Assembly: GCA_002335425.1 (NCBI GenBank)
Contig: DDCB01000022.1
Location: forward strand, 21,545-85,544
Origin: Chthonomonas sp. UBA2017
Lineage (GTDB): Bacteria; Armatimonadota; Fimbriimonadia; Fimbriimonadales; Fimbriimonadaceae
Direction: 5' to 3'
DNA length: 64,000 nucleotides
The first letter of the stretch is position 1, and each line of letters begins with the position of its first letter. The notes below the pieces were generated by a model. The model was not told the DNA's origin. It was given only the letters and a program-made list of their open reading frames with translations, and searched no databases. Positions 52,399 to 61,095 of the stretch are shown piece after piece. The translations under genes were made by a program, and so were the position numbers.

Positions 52399-53379
52399 TT
52401 AGGGGAGGTTGTGGTAAGTGCGATACCAAGAGACGAACCGGGTGATGCCTTCGGCGAGGGGGGTGCTCGGGCAAAATCCGGTTTCGGCCATCAGGTCGCT
52501 GATGTCGGCACATGTCGAAAGGACGTCCCCGGGCTGCATCGGCAAGAAGTTCTTTTGGGCCTCGATCCCTAAGGCTTTCTCCAAGAGTTCGATGAACTCG
52601 ATGAGGCGCACGGGCTGGTGGTTGCCGATGTTGTAGATTCGAAATCGCGCTCCGGAGTCCGCGCGATCCGGGACACGCGCCAAGGTCGCGAGGACCCCCT
52701 GGACAATGTCGTCGATGTACGTAAAGTCACGCTTCATTTCGCCGAAGTTGTACACATCAATCGGCTGACCGGCGAGCATCGACTCGGTGAAGCGCCAGAG
52801 AGCCATATCGGGGCGCCCCCAAGGTCCATAGACACTGAAGAACCTCAACGCCGTGGTCGGGATTCCAAAAAGGTGACTGTAGCTGTGGGCCATGCCTTCA
52901 TTGGCTTTTTTCGTCGCTCCATACAGCGAGACCGGATGGTCGGTGCGGTGTTGGACCGAAAGAACCGGCTCGGGATTGGCCCCATAAACCGAACTCGAAG
53001 AGGCTAAGACTAGGTTCTCAATGCCTGTGTGTCGACATGCCTCCAGGACAGAGAGAGTCCCGGTGATGTTCGAGTCGATGTAGAGTTGGGGCTGAGTGAG
53101 CGAAGTCCGAACTCCGGCCTGGGCGGCGAGGTGAACGACTCGATCGGGTCGGAACGACTCAAATGCCGCCCGGACTTCGGACGCGCGCTCCAGGCTGATT
53201 TTTTTGAACTCGAACGAGTTGGATGTTCGCAACAAAGACAGCCGATCTTCTTTGAGCTGGACCGAGTAGTACGAGTTGAGGTTATCGAGGCCCAGGACCG
53301 ATTCGCCTTGCGCCAACAGTTTTTGGGCGACATGGAATCCAATAAATCCCGCCGCTCCCGTCACGATGATCCGCCCCAT
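52399..53379 (-). CDS. NAD-dependent epimerase, UDP-glucuronate 4-epimerase-like
   Basis: 326-residue extended short-chain dehydrogenase. NAD loop GAAGFIGFHVAQKLL, DNLNSYYSVQLKEDRL, LAAQAGVRTSL, the catalytic SSSVYG and YGATKKANE (Tyr-x3-Lys), and RFFSVYGPWGRPDMALWRFT. The DNLNxYYxVxLKxxRL and GPWGRPDM motifs fit UDP-glucuronate 4-epimerases used for capsule and LPS sugars. Divergent from gmd. Confidence 0.9.
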   Translation of the reverse strand: MGRIIVTGAAGFIGFHVAQKLLAQGESVLGLDNLNSYYSVQLKEDRLSLLRTSNSFEFKKISLERASEVRAAFESFRPDRVVHLAAQAGVRTSLTQPQLYIDSNITGTLSVLEACRHTGIENLVLASSSSVYGANPEPVLSVQHRTDHPVSLYGATKKANEGMAHSYSHLFGIPTTALRFFSVYGPWGRPDMALWRFTESMLAGQPIDVYNFGEMKRDFTYIDDIVQGVLATLARVPDRADSGARFRIYNIGNHQPVRLIEFIELLEKALGIEAQKNFLPMQPGDVLSTCADISDLMAETGFCPSTPLAEGITRFVSWYRTYHNLP

Positions 53380-53518
53380 AGGCCCTCAGAATACTGGAAT
53401 TGAGCCGCAAGAACTCGCGGCATCGTGCCGATACTTCCAGAAGTCAACGGACGAACGGAGCCGATCTTAACCGGTTCGGTTGAGCCTCAAAAGGTATAGT
53501 CCGAAGAAGAAATAGCCT

Positions 53519-54613
53519 ATGCCAACCGCACTCATCACTGGGATCACCGGCCAAGATGGCGCCTATCTGGCGGAGTTCTTGCTCCAGAAAAACTACACGG
53601 TCCACGGAATCAAGCGCCGCTCTTCGCTTTTCAACACCCAGCGGATCGATCACCTCTTCCACGATAAGCACGAATCGGGGTTGCCGTTCTATCTCCACCA
53701 TGGCGATCTGACCGATTCGACCTCGCTCATTCGGGTCATCCAGCAGACTCAGCCGGACGAAATCTATAACTTAGGGGCGCAAAGCCACGTCAAAGTGAGT
53801 TTTGAGGCGCCCGAGTATACGGCCGAAAGCGACGCCGTGGGGACGCTGAGATTGTTGGAAGCCATTCGGATTTTGGGGATGGACCGCCGGGTGCGCTATT
53901 ACCAAGCCTCGACAAGCGAGTTGTACGGAAAAGTCCAAGAAATCCCGCAAAAAGAGACCACACCGTTTTATCCCAGGAGCCCGTATGCGGTGGCAAAGCT
54001 CTACGGCCTCTGGATCGTGCGAAATTATCGCGAAGCGTATAACCTTTTCGCTTGTAATGGCATTTTATTTAATCATGAGTCACCGCTGCGGGGCGAAACG
54101 TTTGTCACCCGGAAGATCACGCGGGCCGCATCGAGGATCAGCTTGGGGCTCCAAAAGTGCCTTTATCTGGGCAACATGAACTCTCTGCGCGACTGGGGGC
54201 ACGCCCGGGATTATGTCGAAGCGATGTGGCTAATGCTCCAGCAATCCGAGCCCGATGACTACGTCGTCGCCACCGGAGTTCAGTACAGTGTTCGTCAGTT
54301 CGTCGAGATGTCGTTTGCCGAGGTGGACATCCAAATCGACTGGGAAGGCGAAGCTGAGAATGAGGTCGGCCGAAATCGAAAGACCGGCGATGTCTTGGTA
54401 CGCGTGGACCCGAGCTACTATCGACCGACCGAAGTCGATACCCTCCTCGGCGATCCGACGAAGGCCAAGCAGAAGCTCGGCTGGGAGCCTCGCACGACGC
54501 TGCCAGAGCTGGTTCGGGAGATGATGGCGGCCGATCTGGACGAAGCCAAGCGGCACAAGTCGCTTCAAGACCAAGGATTTAAGCTCTATGCCAGCGTTGA
54601 AGAAGCAAAGTAA
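53519..54613 (+). CDS. gmd: GDP-mannose 4,6-dehydratase
   Basis: Converts GDP-mannose to GDP-4-keto-6-deoxymannose, first step to GDP-fucose and related sugars. 364 residues: NADP loop ALITGITGQDGAYLAEFLL, HGIKRRSSLFNTQRIDHLF, LGAQSHVKVSFE, the catalytic ASTSELYGKVQEIPQKE and YPRSPYAVAKLYG (Tyr-x3-Lys), NGILFNHESPLRGETFVTRK (in parts), all strong Gmd signatures. A TATAGT box lies 18 bases upstream of the start. Overlaps fcl by 26 bases. Confidence 0.96.
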   Translation: MPTALITGITGQDGAYLAEFLLQKNYTVHGIKRRSSLFNTQRIDHLFHDKHESGLPFYLHHGDLTDSTSLIRVIQQTQPDEIYNLGAQSHVKVSFEAPEYTAESDAVGTLRLLEAIRILGMDRRVRYYQASTSELYGKVQEIPQKETTPFYPRSPYAVAKLYGLWIVRNYREAYNLFACNGILFNHESPLRGETFVTRKITRAASRISLGLQKCLYLGNMNSLRDWGHARDYVEAMWLMLQQSEPDDYVVATGVQYSVRQFVEMSFAEVDIQIDWEGEAENEVGRNRKTGDVLVRVDPSYYRPTEVDTLLGDPTKAKQKLGWEPRTTLPELVREMMAADLDEAKRHKSLQDQGFKLYASVEEAK

Positions 54614-55538
54614 GATTTTTTTGGCCGGACATCGCGGCCTGGTTGGTTCGGCACTCTTGCGTCGGCTGGAGGTGCATGGATTCGAGAACGTCGTGACTCG
54701 GTCGCGCACGGAGCTCGATCTGACCAACCAAGCTCAAGTGCGAGCCTTTTTGAAGGACGAGCGACCCGAAGCGGTCCTTCTCGCCGCCGCGAAGGTCGGC
54801 GGCATCCACGCGAACAACACCTACCCGGCCGACTTCATTGAGCAGAACATGGTGATCGAGCACAACGTCCTCTGGGGGGCGCATCTGGCGGACGTGCCGC
54901 ACGCGCTCTTTTTGGGCTCAAGTTGTGTGTATCCGCGAGAGACCCCCCAGCCGATCCCGGAGAGCGCTCTCCTCACCGGCAAGCCCGAGCCGACGAATGC
55001 ACCCTTCGCGATTGCCAAGATCGCCGGGATTTTTCTTTGTGATTCGATCTCGCGCCAGTACGGCCGGAACTATTTTTCGGCGATGCTGCCCAACATTTAT
55101 GGGCCCAACGACAACTTTGACCTTAAGACGTCGCATGTGCTCCCGGCCTTGATTCGCAAATTCCATGAAGCGATGCCGAATGGTCCGGTCCCGGTCTGGG
55201 GCACGGGCAAGCCGAAGCGGGAGTTTCTCTACTCCGATGACGTCGCGGATGCCTTGATCCACCTGCTTTCGCGTGGGGATGTGCAAGGCCATGTGAACGT
55301 GGGGACTGGGTCCTCAGTCTCGATCAAGGAGCTCGCCGAGACGGTTCAGCGAGTCGTCGGCCATTCTGGCCCCATCGAGTGGGACACGAGCATGCCGGAC
55401 GGCTTCCCCGAGAAGACGATGGACGTTACTCTGCTGACCGATCTGGGTTGGAAGACCCAAATACCGCTCGAAGACGGGATCCGAATGGCGTATCAGTGGT
55501 ATCTCGATCATCTGGGCGCACTCGTCGAGCGCGCATAG
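54588..55538 (+). CDS. fcl: GDP-L-fucose synthase homologue (catalytic Tyr replaced by Phe)
   Basis: Partner of Gmd; the family epimerises and reduces the keto sugar to GDP-L-fucose. 316 residues with the NADP loop FLAGHRGLVGSALLRRL, LLAAAKVGGIHANN, the LGSSCVYPR Ser/Cys, IYGPNDNFDLKTSHVLPALIRKF with the family His, and GTGKPKREFLYSDDVADA. The YxxxK motif that should read YAIAK is FAIAK (Phe 140, codon TTC at 55005-55007); Lys is kept. The Tyr is the acid/base of the family, so activity is doubtful or altered. Follows gmd with overlap, precedes a strong terminator. Confidence 0.92.
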   Translation: MPALKKQSKIFLAGHRGLVGSALLRRLEVHGFENVVTRSRTELDLTNQAQVRAFLKDERPEAVLLAAAKVGGIHANNTYPADFIEQNMVIEHNVLWGAHLADVPHALFLGSSCVYPRETPQPIPESALLTGKPEPTNAPFAIAKIAGIFLCDSISRQYGRNYFSAMLPNIYGPNDNFDLKTSHVLPALIRKFHEAMPNGPVPVWGTGKPKREFLYSDDVADALIHLLSRGDVQGHVNVGTGSSVSIKELAETVQRVVGHSGPIEWDTSMPDGFPEKTMDVTLLTDLGWKTQIPLEDGIRMAYQWYLDHLGALVERA

Positions 55539-55547
55539 AGGACAAGC

Positions 55548-55594
55548 ATGCGGGGCCCCTCACGAATCTCGTGAGGGGCCCCGCATTGTGTTTT
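55548..55594 (+). terminator. Strong rho-independent terminator after fcl
   Basis: Perfect 18-bp stem: arms 55548-55565 and 55569-55586 around a 3-base loop, followed by TTGTGTTTT. Begins ten bases after the fcl stop. Ends the gmd-fcl unit and lies just before the stop of the convergent gene. Confidence 0.95.
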
Positions 55595-55596
55595 AC

Positions 55597-57186
55597 TTAG
55601 TGGTCGTGAGTGTGCTCATAAAACTCATCGATATCTTCCCAAGTGATTCGACCATTTTTGTCATGATCGAGCAGTCTTCGGAATTTGTACCGATTGAGAA
55701 AACTGTAGTCAGTGAAGCTCGACATCGGATACTTCAGATTGAGAACATGCCAGTCCATATGATTGACGACATCGTCCCAGTTGAGGTCAAACATTCGATA
55801 GACATAAACGGGTCTTTGTGTCCAGCGATCCGTGACCGCGCCGCCGTCGCTACAGCGGAACAAGAGGTGCAAAGGTCCGACCGGCATATTGGCCGTATTG
55901 ACATTGGCAAATTCGTTTGTTCCTGGCATATTTTGATAGCTCAGAAGCGCTTCGGTATCAGGTGAACCGATGAACGGAGCGGAATAGAGAGAGACCGTTT
56001 TGGGCTGCCCTTCGGGATCGTTGCAAAGCCACGTCGCGGGGATTGTTTCGAGCGCTTTTTCAACCCAAAGGTCGGTCGTTGGGCTCGTGATTGTGATGAA
56101 GGGCGGCTGGTTTCCGGCGGGCTCGATTTTGAGAGTGTACTGCGGATTGTTGACTGTCACTTTATCCACTCGAACAAAGTAGGTCCCAGGTGCCCGGCCA
56201 CTCAGCGAAATGTAGTCATAACTTGTACTACTGGTGGAGGAAGCGAGCACCGTCCCCGAAGAGTTCAACAGTCGCAAATTGATGTTGGCTCCGGCATAGG
56301 GCGACCCGATCGAGATATAGTCCCCCAAGGTGCCCGTCGAAGAGAGCGTAAACTTGAAAAAGTCGTTCGCATCTTCGATGCTCAGATTATTGATGACTTT
56401 GATCCCTGAGAGTGTTCCGAGGTTCGCGCTATTCGGGGCTCCAACAGGAAGTGCATTGACCTGGGCGACCGAATCATTCTCTTCGTACGCATCTGGGACT
56501 GCGGTCGGATTCGGTCCGACATTGACGAGAATCCGAGAGGTGTTGTTCGTCTCATTTTTTTCGAGCACCTTGTTTTCGGGATCGACCGTTCCTTCGAGCC
56601 AATACTGGCCATTGGCGAGCCCGGTGATGTCGATATATTGGTCGGTGAGACCGTAATCGTAGATGTCGGCTCGGCCGGGTCGAAGCCCTTGAACTTGACC
56701 GCAAGAGCTGTAACCGGGAGCGGTGTTATAGCCCGGCATCGTCCCGTCGTAGGTGCGAAGCTCAAGAATGCAGAAGCTCGTTTTGGCTCCTTCACGGACG
56801 ATCGGACCGATTCCGCCGCCCGGCAAGACCGAACGCAGCCGGAAGATGGTCCAATCATCAAAGTGGATGTGTGAGTGAGTCGCGTGATAGACGAACTGAC
56901 CGGCTTCGCGATCCCAGAAGGTGTTGTCGCTCCGAAAGACGCGTTGCAAGACGGTCTGAGCGTTACCTTGGATGGCTCCGCCTCGAAGTTCGAGCCGACC
57001 GTCGCCGATGTTGACGGTGGCGGTGCTCATTCGGATACAAGGCCGACCTGCGGGGGGCTCGCTCGACATTGTCGTGCCGATCACGTAGTCATAAAGGACC
57101 TCTTCCCAGATGATGATGTCCGGGAGAAGGTCAACGACGGGTGCGGGGGCAGGAGCCATCGCAAGCGCAAGAAGAATCGAAGTCAA
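55597..57186 (-). CDS. Secreted lysyl-oxidase-like protein with PPC and EF-hand segments
   Basis: About 529 residues. A TTG at 57186 with GGAGG six bases upstream starts a short signal peptide. The N-terminal domain (about 20-225) matches bacterial lysyl-oxidase-like domains: copper-type motif HATHSHIHFDDWTIFRL, GAKTSFCILELRTY, SSCGQVQGLRPGRADIYDYG and YIDITGLANGQYWLEGTVDP. Next is a PPC-like domain (AYEENDSVAQVNALPVG to GTYFVRVDKV) and a C-terminal EF-type loop (LLDHDKNGRITWEDIDEF) with a His-rich end. It may cross-link or modify extracellular protein, but oxidase activity is inferred only. Longer frame to a TTG at 57228 is possible. Confidence 0.8.
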   Translation of the reverse strand: MTSILLALAMAPAPAPVVDLLPDIIIWEEVLYDYVIGTTMSSEPPAGRPCIRMSTATVNIGDGRLELRGGAIQGNAQTVLQRVFRSDNTFWDREAGQFVYHATHSHIHFDDWTIFRLRSVLPGGGIGPIVREGAKTSFCILELRTYDGTMPGYNTAPGYSSCGQVQGLRPGRADIYDYGLTDQYIDITGLANGQYWLEGTVDPENKVLEKNETNNTSRILVNVGPNPTAVPDAYEENDSVAQVNALPVGAPNSANLGTLSGIKVINNLSIEDANDFFKFTLSSTGTLGDYISIGSPYAGANINLRLLNSSGTVLASSTSSTSYDYISLSGRAPGTYFVRVDKVTVNNPQYTLKIEPAGNQPPFITITSPTTDLWVEKALETIPATWLCNDPEGQPKTVSLYSAPFIGSPDTEALLSYQNMPGTNEFANVNTANMPVGPLHLLFRCSDGGAVTDRWTQRPVYVYRMFDLNWDDVVNHMDWHVLNLKYPMSSFTDYSFLNRYKFRRLLDHDKNGRITWEDIDEFYEHTHDH

Positions 57187-57295
57187 GACAAACCTCCAAT
57201 AAGTACAGTCCCTCTTATCATATCGCAAGTCGGCCCTTGATCCAAGGTATTCGCCTTTTATTTCCCTCTGAGAGCGGAAAGAGCTTGCGGGGGCC

Positions 57296-57301
57296 TATAA
57301 T
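57296..57301 (+). promoter_or_regulatory. -10 box (TATAAT) five bases before a start codon
   Basis: Perfect TATAAT ending six bases before the ATG at 57307. Predicts a leaderless or nearly leaderless message for the M14 carboxypeptidase. Confidence 0.5.
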
Positions 57302-57306
57302 CGGGC

Positions 57307-59013
57307 ATGCCCACGCCGGTTTTTGATCGCTATTTGCGCTACGAGGAGCTCGTCGCATGGCTCCAAGCCACGGTTCAAGAGTTCCCCGACCTCGTCCAGA
57401 TGGAGTCGATCGGCCAATCGCATGAAGGCCGCGACATCTGGCTCATGACGCTCACGAATCAGAAGTCAGGCCCTCATGATGAGAAGCCCGCCTTTTGGTG
57501 CGATGGCAATATCCATGCGAGCGAAGTCAGCGCCAGCAGCGCGGTGCTGCACCTGATCTACACGCTCACGACCGGATATGGAAGGAATGACACCGCGACC
57601 CGGGCGCTCGATACGCGAACGTTCTATCTGGTCCCGAGGCTCGGGCCAGATGGGGCGGAATGGGCACTGGAAGACGTCCCTCGAATCGTTCGGAGCGGGA
57701 CTCGCCGGTACCCCTTCGATGAAGAAGACTTCTCAGGCCTAGAGCGGCAGGATGTCGATGGCGACGGAAGACTTCTGACGATGCGAGTCCCAGACCCGAA
57801 CGGCCCCTGGAAGATCAGCGCGCAAGAGCCGAGACTCATGCAAAAGCGTGCGCCCGGTGAGTCCGGCGGCACGTACTACCGGCTGTTGCCTGAGGGTCTG
57901 TTTCATCACTTTGATTCGATGACGATGCGGGGCCGGACGACACCTCAAGGGCTCGACTTTAATCGAAACTTCCCTTCGGCATGGCGTCCTGAAAACGAGC
58001 AGTACGGGGCTGGCCCCTACCCCACGAGCGAGCCCGAAATTCGAGCCGCCGTACAAGCGATTGTGGATCGGCCGAACATTTGTGGCGCGGTGACCTTTCA
58101 CACGTTCAGTGGCGTCCACTTGAGGCCGCCGAGCCGGATGCCCGACGACGACATTCCCGCCGAAGACCTTTGGGCCTACAAGACCATCGGTGATCAGGGC
58201 AAGGAGATGACCGGCTACCCGGCGATCAGCAATTACCACGAGTTCCGATATCACCCGAAGGAGGTGATCACCGGAGTCTTTGACGACTGGATGTATGAGC
58301 ATCGGGGCGTGTTTGCCTGGACGACAGAGATTTGGAGTCCGCAGCGACAAGCCGGGATCACCGACTATAAGTACATCGATTGGTTCCGAGAACACCCGTT
58401 TGAGCACGACGTCGCCTTGCTGAAATGGAGCGACGAAAAGCTGGGAGGTCGCGGCTACTACGATTGGAAGCCGTTCGATCATCCTCAGCTCGGGCCAGTT
58501 GAGATCGGCGGTTGGGATGCGGTCTATGCCTGGCGCAATCCTCCGCCTGAGCTGCTCGAAAAGGAGATCGCGCCTCTGAGCGAGTGGGTGATTTGGCAGG
58601 CGCTTTGCTCGCCCAAACTGGAGTTGCGAGAAATCAAAGTCGAGCCCCTTGAGCCTGGCGTCGCTCGGATTCGCATCGCGGTGATGAACACCGGCTGGTT
58701 ACCAACCGCCGTGACCAAGATGGCCCAAGACAAACGAATGTGCCGCGGCGTGATCGGCGAGATTCAGCCGGTGGGCGTGGAGCTGGCTGGGCTGGGAAAT
58801 CCGGCCCCCGAATGGTTAGTCAGCGGGTCGCTCCGAGAGGTCGGACAGCAGCTTCGGGGCTGGAGTTCGGTGGCCCAAGCTGGATTCGGCTGGCAGATCG
58901 ATGAAACGGACGACGTCCAGGTCTTCACCTGGGTCGTCCGCGGTGCCGGGAAGTACGAAATCACCTGTCGGCATGACCGCGCGGGAGTCGTTCGGACAAT
59001 CGTTGAAGTCTGA
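57307..59013 (+). CDS. M14 family zinc carboxypeptidase
   Basis: 568 residues, no clear signal peptide. Zinc ligands: His-x2-Glu in GNIHASEVSASS and a His in TFHTFSGVHLRP; the catalytic Glu lies in TTEIWSPQRQ, as in M14. RNFPSAWRPE carries the substrate-binding Arg region. The C-terminal third (about 430-568) is a beta domain (VKVEPLEPGVARIRIAVMNTGW-like, in parts). Cleaves C-terminal amino acids or cell-wall peptides; specificity cannot be told. Preceded by a TATAAT box, followed 46 bases later by the CBM9-like gene. Confidence 0.88.
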   Translation: MPTPVFDRYLRYEELVAWLQATVQEFPDLVQMESIGQSHEGRDIWLMTLTNQKSGPHDEKPAFWCDGNIHASEVSASSAVLHLIYTLTTGYGRNDTATRALDTRTFYLVPRLGPDGAEWALEDVPRIVRSGTRRYPFDEEDFSGLERQDVDGDGRLLTMRVPDPNGPWKISAQEPRLMQKRAPGESGGTYYRLLPEGLFHHFDSMTMRGRTTPQGLDFNRNFPSAWRPENEQYGAGPYPTSEPEIRAAVQAIVDRPNICGAVTFHTFSGVHLRPPSRMPDDDIPAEDLWAYKTIGDQGKEMTGYPAISNYHEFRYHPKEVITGVFDDWMYEHRGVFAWTTEIWSPQRQAGITDYKYIDWFREHPFEHDVALLKWSDEKLGGRGYYDWKPFDHPQLGPVEIGGWDAVYAWRNPPPELLEKEIAPLSEWVIWQALCSPKLELREIKVEPLEPGVARIRIAVMNTGWLPTAVTKMAQDKRMCRGVIGEIQPVGVELAGLGNPAPEWLVSGSLREVGQQLRGWSSVAQAGFGWQIDETDDVQVFTWVVRGAGKYEITCRHDRAGVVRTIVEV

Positions 59014-59059
59014 GCCGTTGGAACGCATCGGAGCCCGGTCCCCAATCGTCTAGAACGAT

Positions 59060-60313
59060 ATGACCGGGCTCACCGCGGCAATCCTTCTCTTCTCTCCGAC
59101 AATCGGCTCTGCATGGCGGGCCCCGATTCAAGACCCAAGCGACTTCGAGGTTGCCGAACCGATTCGCCTGGCGATGACTCCTCGTCTCGACGGCGAGCTC
59201 AGCCCCGAAGAGTGGGATCGGCTCAGTTCCAGCGGCGGAGTCCAGAGCTACCTGCAGTGGGAACCGGGGTGGCTCTTTGCTGCCGCCGAAATTCCCGCCG
59301 GACAAGACCTCAAGGTCAGCCTCGATCTGAACGGAGATGGTTGGCTCGTCGGACGCGACAATATCGAGGTCCGGGTGCGATACGCCGACGGCACCGGGCA
59401 AGTGCAACTCCGTCGGCTCGACGCGACCGACCGGAATGGTCCGGTCTGGACCGAAGCGAAGGTGATCCCCGAAATCATCACAACCGCCGCGCGATCGACG
59501 GCTCAGGGCTGGTTCTTTGAGATGAAGATGCTCGATGCAGACTTACCCAAGTTCGAGGCGGGCCGGAAGTTTGGGGTGCGCATGGACTCCGTGGCTCCGG
59601 ACGAAGTGGAGGCGACGGCTTTTCTGCCACGGCGAACGGCGCTTTGCAGCTTGCAATGGGATCGAGGATCGGGAATGATCGAAGGATTCAAATGGGGAGC
59701 AGAGTATCGAGCGCGGTCGGTCGTCCCGGGCGAGTCGATCCCGATTCGGCTCAACATGACCGTCCCCGCCGGAAGCCCCTTTGGTCGCATTCAACTCCGC
59801 ACCGAAGGCGACCCCAAAATCGGATCGGCCAACCAAGATCTTCCCTTCCCGAGAGTCGACTCGCGCCAACGCGCAATGGTGGACTATCGATTGGACGTCA
59901 GCACCGGGGCGACCACCGGATATCGAACGCTCTTGGCCACGTTGGTGGGTGAAGGAGGCCAGACCACCACCTTGCGCACGAGCTTCTTAGTTTCGGAGCC
60001 GATTCGATTCGACCTGACCTTGCCCGAAAACTTGACGTCGCAGCCAGGAAACCAGGTCATCAAAGGCAGTGTCCGGCTTCGTTCTCAGACGACGAAGCGA
60101 GTCGATGGAGTCTTTCAGATCATTGCGCCGGACGGTTGGACTGTGATTCGAGGGAGCGAGCAGAAGTTTGGTATCTTTCATCCTCGGGGCACCGCCCGAG
60201 TCGGACTCGAACTTGTCAGCCCGCCGGGTGCCCGCGGACTCATCCCACTGAAGTTGCGAGCGACGGTCGGAGATAAGGTGATCGAAGAGACCGCCTTGTT
60301 ACCCATTCGGTAG
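59060..60313 (+). CDS. Secreted CBM9-like carbohydrate-binding protein
   Basis: 417 residues with a signal peptide (MTGLTAAILLFSPTIGSA). The N-terminal half (about 28-225) resembles a CBM9/DOMON-type domain: IRLAMTPRLDGELSPEEW, LQWEPGWLFAAAEIP, DLNGDGWLVGRDN, KFGVRMDSVAP. The C-terminal half is Ig-like beta strands similar to NEW3-type domains (LVSEPIRFDLTLPENL, APDGWTVIRGSEQ). No enzyme domain is present, so it probably binds or displays sugars. Followed by the DHDPS-like gene eight bases later. Confidence 0.75.
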   Translation: MTGLTAAILLFSPTIGSAWRAPIQDPSDFEVAEPIRLAMTPRLDGELSPEEWDRLSSSGGVQSYLQWEPGWLFAAAEIPAGQDLKVSLDLNGDGWLVGRDNIEVRVRYADGTGQVQLRRLDATDRNGPVWTEAKVIPEIITTAARSTAQGWFFEMKMLDADLPKFEAGRKFGVRMDSVAPDEVEATAFLPRRTALCSLQWDRGSGMIEGFKWGAEYRARSVVPGESIPIRLNMTVPAGSPFGRIQLRTEGDPKIGSANQDLPFPRVDSRQRAMVDYRLDVSTGATTGYRTLLATLVGEGGQTTTLRTSFLVSEPIRFDLTLPENLTSQPGNQVIKGSVRLRSQTTKRVDGVFQIIAPDGWTVIRGSEQKFGIFHPRGTARVGLELVSPPGARGLIPLKLRATVGDKVIEETALLPIR

Positions 60314-60321
60314 GTTTTGGA

Positions 60322-61095
60322 ATGCGAGATCTGCACGGCCCGCTGGTCCCGATCCCATCGGCTTTTGTCGACGACACAAGCTTGGTGAGCGAAGTCCGAC
60401 TCGCACGACTCGTTCGATGGTATCGGGAGTGCGGCGCCGAGGGCTTTGTTCTGAATTCAGACCTCGGGGAGTTCACCGCGCTCAGCATCGAGGAGCGCAT
60501 GGCGGTCGTCGAGATTGTCCAGCGAGAGCTCCAGGGCCAGATGCCGTTCTTAGTCCATCTATCGACCCTCAGCACAACGCAGAGCTTGTACTTGGCCCAA
60601 CATGCGTCTCGCTGTGGTGCCCGCGCGGGGCTGCTCATGCCGCCGTTTTACTACCGACTTCGGGACGACGAACTGATCTCGTTTTTTGGGACCATCACCG
60701 AGCATGCCGACCTGCCGATCATCTTGATCGACCCGGTGGGGCTCATCACTCCGGGCGTCATGGAGGGCCTGCGCGACATCGGGGGCCTGGTCCAAGCCCG
60801 CCCGCTTGCTGAATCGCCTCATCAGGCATTGGCCTTGCGAACCCGGGCGGCATCTGACGAGTTCTGGCTGGAGGATGCGTACTCATCGGCGATGCTGGCT
60901 CTGACTCCTCCGACCGAAGTGCCGCGTGGAAATACGCTGGAATCCTATCGGCAGCTCTTCCGGTCAGGGGGCTCGCTGAGGGTCGTGAAAGCAGGACTCA
61001 ACCTGCAGGATCGCGACGTGGGGCCCACGCGGGGACCCTTTCTGGGTTTGGAGCAAGACCTTCGCGACGAGCTGCGGCGCCTGGGGGCGGGCTAG
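60322..61095 (+). CDS. DHDPS/NAL superfamily protein lacking catalytic Lys and Tyr
   Basis: 257 residues; the family is usually about 290-300. The (beta/alpha)8 start (HGPLVPIPSAFVDDTSLVSE), a substrate loop comparable to GTTGE (NSDLGEFTALSIEER), and the PPFYYRLRDDELISFF segment are recognisable. The Schiff-base Lys expected in IGIKEA is Gln or absent (GGLVQARPLAE, about residue 158), and the YNVP Tyr is replaced (LIDPVGL). It is therefore unlikely to act as a classical lyase or synthase. Follows the CBM9-like gene closely; its stop shares CTAG with the convergent FkbM gene. Confidence 0.8.
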   Translation: MRDLHGPLVPIPSAFVDDTSLVSEVRLARLVRWYRECGAEGFVLNSDLGEFTALSIEERMAVVEIVQRELQGQMPFLVHLSTLSTTQSLYLAQHASRCGARAGLLMPPFYYRLRDDELISFFGTITEHADLPIILIDPVGLITPGVMEGLRDIGGLVQARPLAESPHQALALRTRAASDEFWLEDAYSSAMLALTPPTEVPRGNTLESYRQLFRSGGSLRVVKAGLNLQDRDVGPTRGPFLGLEQDLRDELRRLGAG

